This document shows, one piece after another, positions 57,367 to 64,000 of a DNA stretch of 64,000 nucleotides (position 1 is the stretch's first letter; every line of letters begins with the position of its first letter). The position numbers were made by a program, and so were the translations under genes. The notes under the pieces are model-generated. The model searched no databases. It was not told where the DNA came from and saw only the letters and a list, made by a program, of their open reading frames with translations. Origin of the DNA: Fallopia convolvulus (taxonomy: Eukaryota; Streptophyta; Magnoliopsida; Caryophyllales; Polygonaceae); the NCBI GenBank assembly GCA_964016875.1, contig OZ024724.1, forward strand, positions 34,805,786 through 34,869,785. Reading direction: 5' to 3'.

Positions 57367-58706
57367 TCGTTGCTCTCCTTAACGCCTTCCTCCTTGTGGA
57401 GTCCGAGATGGTTCACGCCGTGTAGGCACATTTCCGATGCCTGGCTTGGCTTCGGGATGCCGAGTTTGTTGGCTAGAAGCGCCCCCACCTTGAGTATTCC
57501 ATGGCTTGGAAGGAGATGGATAACTTCTCCGTTGAGGCAGATTTTGATAAATGTGATTGGTGTAGTGCAAAACCTCCTCAATCGTAGTGCCCCTAACAAA
57601 ATGTTGCGTACTCACAATAGATTTAAGGTCAGTATTTAAACCGTTAATGAATTTAGAGATAACATACCCCTCGGGAAACCGTAGGCCGGATCTATAAACT
57701 AGAATCTTGAGCTCTTTGTAGTACTCATCCGACGTCTTGGTTCCTTGCTTCAATTGCTCTAGCCTAGCTTGCAATCTAGCGGTGAAGTCCTCGGGTACAA
57801 AACGATGCCTTAGAGCAGCCTTTAACTCCTCCCAAGTATCGATAGCCGGAAAGCCATTGTATGTTCGTTCTTCCCTATCCTCAATCCACCAATGGTAAGC
57901 AAAATCAATAAACTTAATGGTGGCAATGGCTACCTTTTGGGCCTCCGAATATTGGTAGAAGTCAAAGAATTGCTCCGTCTTATGCTCCCACTCCAAGTAA
58001 ACTTCGGCATCGGTAGAACCTCCAAAAGGTTGCACTTCCAGCTTCACGTTAGGCCCTCTTCCATAACCTTGGTCCAATTCTTGACCTTGGTATCCCCGCA
58101 TGGGTTGTGGAAGTTGCCTAACCGGTTGATGATTCACCCGCCCTGCGCCTCGTCCTCCAGCGGGATGCCTTGGTTGCCATGGGGCCATCGGGGCTCTTGG
58201 TTGGAAATCCCCAACATACTCTTGACCTGTAACATTAGCGGAGCCCGAAGGCAAAGGCATAGTAGTGTATGGAGAATACGGAAATGAATGGAAAGATTGC
58301 ATACCTGACTCTTCGCGGTTGGTGCTCGGAAGAGTGTGGTAGGAAGTCGTTGGAGCCGCCGAAACATGCATGGTCGGCACCGAGCTATGCAGGGTCAGCA
58401 CCGAGCTAGGCAGGGTCGGCATTGAGCTAGGCTAGGTCGGTACCGAGCTCCCGTATGTCACTTGGCCCGAGCCCGTTCCTTCTTCGTAGCTTGCTTGAAT
58501 TCCTCCTAGGCTTCCCAGCTGCATCGCCCCCATACGAGCCTCCATTGAAAGCTTAAAGGCTTCCACTCCTGTTGTTGTTGTTTCACTCTTTCTTCATTAT
58601 CGGTTTTGAGCCCTTGAATGGCTCTAAAAAAGTCTTCCATGGTAATGGTGGTGGAAGTCACCTCACCCTCGACAAGTCCCTTGTTTTTGTTGTTAGAGTC
58701 GTCCAT
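57367..58706 (-). pseudogene. Element D gag
   Basis: Starts at ATG 58,706 (MDDSNNKNKGLVEGEVTSTT) after CTCTAG-GAACAAC, an acceptor-like context. A frameshift lies near 58,565 (after KQQQQEW) and a TAG near 58,430. The open piece 58,422-57,379 carries a proline-rich and RG-rich part and the gag core: YLEWEHKTEQFFDFYQYSEA, YHWWIEDREE, IDTWEELKAALRHRFVPEDF, KTSDEYYKELKILVYRSGL. A stop or frame change near 57,375 separates it from the zinc knuckle. Gag would form the particle. Confidence 0.88.
58367..58450 (-). repeat. 21-bp tandem repeat inside element D gag
   Basis: Four units of about 21 bp built on GGTCGGCACCGAGCTA, read in gag as a seven-residue repeat (TLPSSVL, TLHSSVP). The motif is the same GGTCGGTACCGAGC string that occurs in D's LTR and in element E. 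Confidence 0.75.
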
Positions 58707-59432
58707 GTTGTTCCTAGAGCACAAAACTCAACACACACAACTAGGAAAACATGTCAATGGATCCCACACACGCAAGGGTCCTTAAACCGATCCTTAAGCA
58801 ATAAAAATTGGTCGTTAGAAGGGTCGGTAAGGTTTTTGACGAGGTAAGTAAGTCACTAAACAAACAAGTAATCTGACCAGAAAACTCGACACAGTCCAAG
58901 AAGTGAAACACAAAAAAAAGGTAAAGGAAAGGTACTTGATTTTTTTTAACAATTCATAAACGAAGCAAGTGATGTAGGTGTCGCCCTTGTGTTGCCTTAC
59001 TTTTTCTCGGTCACTCTTGTTTTACCGGTGACCGGATCTTTCTAAGAACAACCACTTTTTTGCAAGGGTACGGTTGAGCAAGGAGGTGTTGGATTCAATA
59101 CCAAGATCTCCCTCCTAGCTTCTTGACACATTGAAGGAGGATGGGCGAACCAATTCTTCTCCTACTACACCAACATTTTTGAACAAGCAAATTACTTCTT
59201 TCTCTTTTTTTTTGTAAAATAGTTTTCTCGTTCCCTTAGACCTTTAAGCCTTTCCGTGAATTACTCACAACTTTTCGTGTGCCAAGCGCACTTAAAACTG
59301 GAATAAAGGCTAAGAACTCAAGGATTGGGATTGGAAAAGGCACAAATCGGTTCAGATTTTGAGCACACAAAACGGGGAAAACAAACCAATTTCTATATGC
59401 TTAACAATCGAGTTTTTAGGAGTCAAACCTCG
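58707..59432 (-). other. Element D 5' leader (partial)
   Basis: Non-coding, AT-rich leader upstream of gag in element sense. It ends at the insertion of element E. No primer site is visible. The last bases before the E element are CCTCG, a candidate duplication whose partner is not in the window. Confidence 0.6.
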
Positions 59433-60247
59433 TGATGTGACTATGCCTCACGTGCCACATCATGGCCAAGTTGCCCACGGTTCCGAGCTTCTTCATGACC
59501 CATCCGTCGTCGGTATCGAGCCACCCGGGCGCGCCAGGCGCGCCACGACCAAGCAAGCGCAAGCAGTTTCTTCCAAGCCCCAAGATTATAGTCCCGAGCT
59601 ACATCTCCACAGTACCGAGCCTCGGCATGTCGAGACCGACCCCTCCAATGCCAACGCCTACAACACCAAGACGCCTCTCTGTGTGCCAAGATGAAGGTGC
59701 TTTTAATGTCGGTTTCCAAGGGTCTACTACCATCAATTATGTGATTAAGGCTGGTTTCCAAGGGTCTACTACCATCAATTATGTGATTATAGCCGGTTTT
59801 GAAGAGTCTTTTGTTGGGAGCTTCTTTCTCTTAAAAGGGACGTTTTTCCCTTAGCTAGATATGTTGAATTTGAAGAGGAAAACCCTTGTTTTGTTTTGCC
59901 ATGTTTAGGCAATGTTTTGAGGCATTTTTTCCTTGAATAAAATCGTGTGTTTCTTTGTTTTCAATCTTGATTCGTGAGTAATATCGGATCACACTTGAGA
60001 TCCAAGAGCAAGGTGCGTCACATCCTTGTCCTTGAATCTCGTAGTTTGAGTTTCGAGTGTGGTGAGTCATATCCACGCCCTAAACTCATTCATATCCAAC
60101 TACCCTCCATTTCCATCATCCATATCTGGTTTCACAACCCCTCACACGTCCATCAATCCATCTTCGAGGCCCATTCATCCAATTCCTAGCCAAGAAGAGA
60201 GCATTCGAAGTGGCCTTGCACCGACTCCACCGATTCAATCCTTATCA
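59433..60247 (+). repeat. Element E 5' LTR
   Basis: Starts TGATGTGACTATGCC and ends CAATCCTTATCA. The first 262 bp are open (HVPHHGQVAHGSELLHDPSV, GRARRATTKQAQAVSS) as the continuation of the frame seen at the 3' LTR. It contains two adjacent GGCGCGCC palindromes near 59,530 and a 42-bp duplication at 59,711-59,794. Confidence 0.87.
59711..59794. repeat. 42-bp tandem duplication in element E LTR
   Basis: Two copies of a unit starting GGTTTCCAAGGGTCTACTAC, at 59,711 and 59,753, differing at only a few positions. Confidence 0.85.
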
Positions 60248-60249
60248 TG

Positions 60250-60261
60250 TGGTATCAGAGC
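60250..60261 (+). promoter_or_regulatory. Primer binding site of element E, with donor-like site after it
   Basis: TGGTATCAGAGC two bases after the LTR end. Eight bases on lies CAAG-GTACAC, which looks like a plant 5' splice site. Confidence 0.85.
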
Positions 60262-60992
60262 CACGCAAGGTACACCTTCTATATCTCTTCTTAGATCTGA
60301 ATTTGCTTGAATTTTGCAAGTGTTTATCCTCACAAAAATCGTTCCCCAAAAGCCTTGCACTACCGACCCCCTCAGGTGTCGTTACCGACCCCCTCAGGTG
60401 TCGTTACCGACCCTGTATTTTGCTTGTCTTGTCTTGTTTTGTGTCTTCGACCTTGTGTGCCTAAACCTACCATTGAGGGACGACCAAAACTGAATTGATA
60501 GGTTGTCCAAAGGTTGGAGATTGTTATTAGTCCTTGCTTGAATGAATTAAAGACGAAAATATATCAAGAGTCACCCCTTGGCCTTTCATTTCACTCGTCT
60601 TTAATGTCACATTTGTGGCTGAATTTTTTGTCCATTTACCATGAAATTTCGAGCATGTTTGGCATGATATAAAACTGAATTCAAGCTTACAATATTATGT
60701 ACTCACTCGGGTTAGGATACGGGAAAAGCACCAAGCCGTTTAAAAAAAAACGAGAGAAACACCGAGTAGGGGTGTAAGTCTTGCTTGACGTTGAAGCTTT
60801 GTATACTTGTTTGTAATAGGCTGAAATTGTGCCTTAAAAGTCAAAATTCGGACTTGGAAAGAAAAAGAAGCGGGGTTAGAAAAACCTTGTCGGCGGCCAA
60901 AAGATTACATCTCAGCCGGGACGATCGCTTGTCCTAAGATTACATCTCTCAGGGCAGTTTCCTACACTCCTCTCAACCATAAGCATGAATAT
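60262..60992 (+). other. Element E internal non-coding region
   Basis: Leader-like sequence without a useful frame. Contains a 22-bp direct repeat (TTACCGACCCCCTCAGGTGTCG, shown here as parts TTACCGACCC and CTCAGGTGTCG) at about 60,361-60,412. Confidence 0.55.
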
Positions 60993-61490
60993 GTGTTGGA
61001 TATGTCACATTCAATTACTCAAATGATTTCATTTCCTGTTCATGAGTTTGTGACATCGAGGCCTAAGTATTCTTGTTTTCATCATAGTTCACTATCTCAA
61101 CACATGTCATTTTATAAAATGCGTAGTTTCCATGCTTTCTTGAGTTGGTATTCACTATGTCCATTTGGGAGAAACTATGGTATGTTTCATGCATGTAGAA
61201 TAAGGCCCACAAAGTGTTTAGTTTTTACATTCATCGGATTATACCATATTGAACTTGGAAATGTTGTTCTTAACTTGACTTTCATAGATTATACTTGCTT
61301 GTGCTTCCCTCGATGTGTCCTTGGTTTTGTAGGCTGGATAGATTCGAGGACGAATCCTTTTCAAGGGATGGAGGATGATGTGACTATGTCTCACGTGCCA
61401 CATCATGGCCAAGTTGCCCACGGTACCGAGCTTCTTCATGACCCATCCGTCGTCGGTACCGAGCCACCCGGGCGCGCCAGGCGCGCCTGA
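60993..61490 (+). CDS. Element E frame crossing into the 3' LTR, function unknown
   Basis: An open frame of 165 codons. The first two thirds (rich in Phe, Cys, His) have no recognisable motif. The last part has DSRTNPFQGMEDD at the polypurine-like tract, then the LTR-encoded HVPHHGQVAHGTELLHDPSV. The DSRTN motif and position match H and D, so at least this end is a remnant of a polyprotein C-terminus. The N-terminal part may be chance. Confidence 0.35.
   Translation: MLDMSHSITQMISFPVHEFVTSRPKYSCFHHSSLSQHMSFYKMRSFHAFLSWYSLCPFGRNYGMFHACRIRPTKCLVFTFIGLYHIELGNVVLNLTFIDYTCLCFPRCVLGFVGWIDSRTNPFQGMEDDVTMSHVPHHGQVAHGTELLHDPSVVGTEPPGRARRA
61376..61487 (+). repeat. Element E 3' LTR, first 112 bp only
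   Basis: Matches the first 112 bp of the 5' LTR with few changes and stops after GGCGCGCC, where F begins. The 5' LTR continues ACGACCAAGC at that point. Confidence 0.85.
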
Positions 61491-63532
61491 TGAGGTATTT
61501 TCGGTGGTCGTTAATACCTATCAAAGAAACATAACTCAACCAACTCAGTAGAGCGGCAAGTAAGGGTCGATCCCATAGAGACTTGTGTATTTATGCTTTT
61601 ACTTATGTGCCAAGTAACGAATTTGGGGGGTTTGTGATTGTAAATTCTAAACTACTATGCAAAATAGAAACTATCTAAGAATGCAAAAGATGGTTTTAAT
61701 CAATTAAAAGACAAGCGTGTTCAACTAGTTAAATCCATCATAGATATGCTTATTGATCATTGATTCTTTCGATTCTCAATTCCTTTGAATAATCTACCGT
61801 GGATTATTATCCAGAACTTTATATTTAGTTGAAAGAGCTAACAGTCTGAACAACCCTAATCATCTAATAACCTAGAACAACACCTAGATTCAATTAAACG
61901 ACAGTTTTAAGTTCAAAGTATCGATAGAAACAAATACTCAACACAAACAGCTAATCAAGTTATCTGTGGTTTATTCCCTCTACAACTGAATAGCCCGAAT
62001 GAGTCTAAGCAATTATAGTTGCTACTTTATCTAATCAATCCCAAACGGGACTTGATCAGATTAGTTGTAAATTAACCTAGAAATTCTATTAGGTGGCCAA
62101 TCTAACAAAACTCTAGCATAATTCTGATTCAATTAAGCACCGGGAATAAAACCTATTCAGTTTGATGAGAATCAATCAAACCTCACAATATTATGCAATC
62201 TATGATTTCAATAACTAGTCAAACACAAATGAAATTAGCAATGCATAATTAAAATAAAATCAAACTTACAAGAGGTTCAAAGATTGCTCCTTTGAGAAAA
62301 CTCTCTCCAAAGAAACCCTAGCCTCCAAAGTTGATCAAAAGTTCTCTAAAAATAAACTAACATAAGGTATTTATATGTCTCTAAAAATATCCCTCAAATT
62401 CTATCTTAAACACATATAACCTCGGAAATCATAAGCCCATAAGATCAAATACCAAAGCCCAAAACCAAATCTCGGCCCAAATCCATCGTCCGTGAAAAAC
62501 GCCAGATTGCGCGGCATCGGCACCATATTGCGCGGCCGCGCATTTGCCTCCCCGCGCACTTGGTTCTTGGCTTGGCTCGGTTCTTTCTTCTCTTGGCTCT
62601 TCTCCTAGCATGTCCTAGCTTCCTTAGCTTGCTTGACTCGTCCACCACCACTATGGTCCATCTGTACTCGCCCCGCTGTTGCTCCTGAACCTAAAAACCT
62701 GTAAAACCGAACAAACCAGCGCATAATACCCGACAACACAAAAACCTAAAAACTACATAAAAACTAACCAAAACCTAACCAAAACATATATAAAACATGC
62801 ATCTAAACTACTCCTATATGCAAGCTATCAAATTCGCCCATGCTTAACCCTTGCTTGTACTCAAGCAAGATATAAATCCAATCACACCATAGAAATGTAA
62901 TCTTACATCCATCTCAAGTCAAACAAGCATTTCACATATAATTAAAAACTCAACCAATACTTCTCAGCATGCATTATGGTAAGCAACAAGTAAAGACCAT
63001 TCATCCATTCTAGACCTCACCAAGGAAATTGTGTTTTGCACTCAACACTCAAGTGTATAATGGGTATGTGTTTCACTCAAAATCAACCATGAAAACTAGA
63101 CTACCATATGCTTGCATCAGAGTTCTAAATCTCCACCGCTGGGGATCAAATACATAACAAAAATCATGAGGTCTTTTTCCGGCTTGTAATGGGGCCAAGG
63201 TAAAGAGACATTTGGAAGGGATAATATTTGGCATGTGGTGCTAAATCCGAGATAAAGAACTAATCCTAAACCCAATTCAACACTTTCTTCTCAACTTTCT
63301 CCACACTTCTTTCTACCAACTCATTACAATTACATTAAAGCACTTTGCTTCTTTTTTTTTCTTTCCTTTTGCCTCTTTTCAACTCTTTCTTGCTTTGCTT
63401 AATGAAGACTAACAACATTTAAACACTGTTTCTTTTTACTAATTTTGCAACAAACTTTATCTTCATTTTTTTCACTTTGAACACAAGAGTTTTATTTCCT
63501 CTTTTTCTCCTACTTTTTCTCCAACTCCCCCA
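61488..63532. other. Region F: unclassified repeat-like sequence
   Basis: About 2 kb starting TGATGAGGTATTTTCGG inside the E LTR. It contains the phrase GGTCGATCCCATAGAGACT and a stretch with TGCTTAACCCTTGCTTG, text I associate with plant LTR-element leaders without being able to name the family. No domain-bearing frame; the minus-strand open pieces at 62,429-62,651 are not supported. Pyrimidine-rich toward 63,300-63,530. Confidence 0.4.
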
Positions 63533-64000
63533 TGATACGTGATCGCCTCGGATTACTCCTCAGAAACCTCGTATTTGACCACACAAGAACCCAATCTTGC
63601 CAGCAAATTAATTCAATCCTACAAAGCTTTCAACTTTAGAACTCATTGTGATGCAAGTAACAAATTGATTTGAATGATGGTGAATTGAATGGATCGAAAT
63701 TGATAGGAAGATTCAAATAGATAGTTCAATTGAATTGGCTCTAACGCTAAATTCAATTGATGAACTAGGATCGATCTTTAACAATCAACCTAGAACTAAA
63801 CTAGATGAACAACTTATCAACACAATCTGAATTTCGAAATTAAGAACACGAGAGAGAGAAATTTCGGCTGTTATGATGATGATGATCTCGAGATTGCAAG
63901 CACACAAACACAATTGTTTTTGAGCCCGGACTAGATAAACCTTTCTTAGGGTTTATCTAATCTCAAGCTGATTTTTATTAATGAAACTGAAAAGTATTTA
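63533..64000 (-). repeat. LTR G, J family, truncated by window edge
   Basis: Starts TGATACGTGATCGCC in minus orientation like the left LTR of J. It shares stem-loop 2 (63,727-63,759, perfect 10-bp stem) and stem-loop 1 (63,932-63,959). The rest of the element lies beyond 64,000. Confidence 0.85.

Larger units (their letters stand above)
53069..59432 (-). mobile_element. Element D: chromovirus with readable gag-pol, 5' LTR not in window
   Basis: Minus strand: leader, gag, protease, RT, RNase H, integrase, polypurine tract and 3' LTR of 774 bp. The left flank is TGTCT in the satellite. The right side is broken at 59,433 by element E, so the 5' LTR and second duplication copy are displaced beyond the window or lost. 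The protein text is related to B/C but clearly a separate family (GC-richer, different LTR). Coding is interrupted by only a few nonsense codons and about two frameshifts. Confidence 0.88.
59433..61487 (+). mobile_element. Element E: gag-pol-less LTR element, 3' LTR broken by F
   Basis: 5' LTR 59,433-60,247, perfect primer site, 1.13-kb internal region without gag-pol, then the start of the 3' LTR at 61,376, cut at 61,487 where unclassified sequence F begins. It resembles H in design but not in sequence. It is inserted into the leader of element D. Confidence 0.85.

Noticed and set aside
62429..62651. Minus-strand frames in region F (Arg-rich peptides) as genes
   Set aside because: Short, overlapping in two frames, no conserved motif; they reflect local GC-rich composition.

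Overview
The window is plant repetitive DNA with no recognisable host gene. I see no tRNA, rRNA, CRISPR or bacterial-type feature. The evidence is nested Ty3/gypsy LTR retrotransposons of plant type (Tat lineage with a second archaeal-type RNase H, and CRM-like chromoviruses), initiator-Met tRNA primer sites of the TGGTATCAGAGC type, and long satellite and minisatellite arrays. This is the texture of angiosperm heterochromatin, probably pericentromeric. The species cannot be named from the sequence.

Layout. (1) 1-17,311 is an uninterrupted array of a 54-bp (18-codon) minisatellite, about 320 units, organised into higher-order repeats of 1,944 bp (two copies) and 3,075 bp (three copies). (2) 17,402-20,506 on the minus strand is a decayed Tat-lineage pol (RT, RNase H, aRNH, integrase). 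The minisatellite starts 90 bp beyond its stop codon, so it occupies the 3' untranslated position of that element. (3) 20,561-29,986 (+) is element B, a 5'-truncated, decayed chromovirus. Inside it, flanked by a perfect ATGCA duplication, sits element J (24,875-28,530), whose two LTRs are in inverted orientation. (4) 29,987-53,068 is one array of a ~226-bp satellite split by three precisely dated-by-structure insertions: element C (32,717-40,697, minus, complete, duplication AATAT), element H (42,402-45,724, plus, gag-pol-less, duplication CACTC) and element I (48,739-51,636, plus, small, duplication GTGAT). (5) 53,069-59,432 is element D (minus, a nearly readable gag-pol with point nonsense codons). 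(6) 59,433-61,487 is element E (+, gag-pol-less), broken by unclassified repeat F (61,488-63,532). (7) 63,533-64,000 is the start of another J-family LTR (G).

How it fits together. B and C are copies of one autonomous family. J, G and I are shorter relatives that share parts of its LTR and, in J, its leader. Two RNA stem-loops in the R-U5 part of these LTRs keep their pairing while the bases change, and a splice-acceptor-like site sits immediately before gag in B, C, D and J. In B, C, D, E, H, I and J an open frame runs through the polypurine tract into the 3' LTR. The most interesting items are the two covarying LTR stem-loops, the U5-U5 inverted-LTR insertion J, the candidate leader intron, and the growth of a 17-kb minisatellite in the 3' region of a Tat element. 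All identities and alignments here were made by eye.
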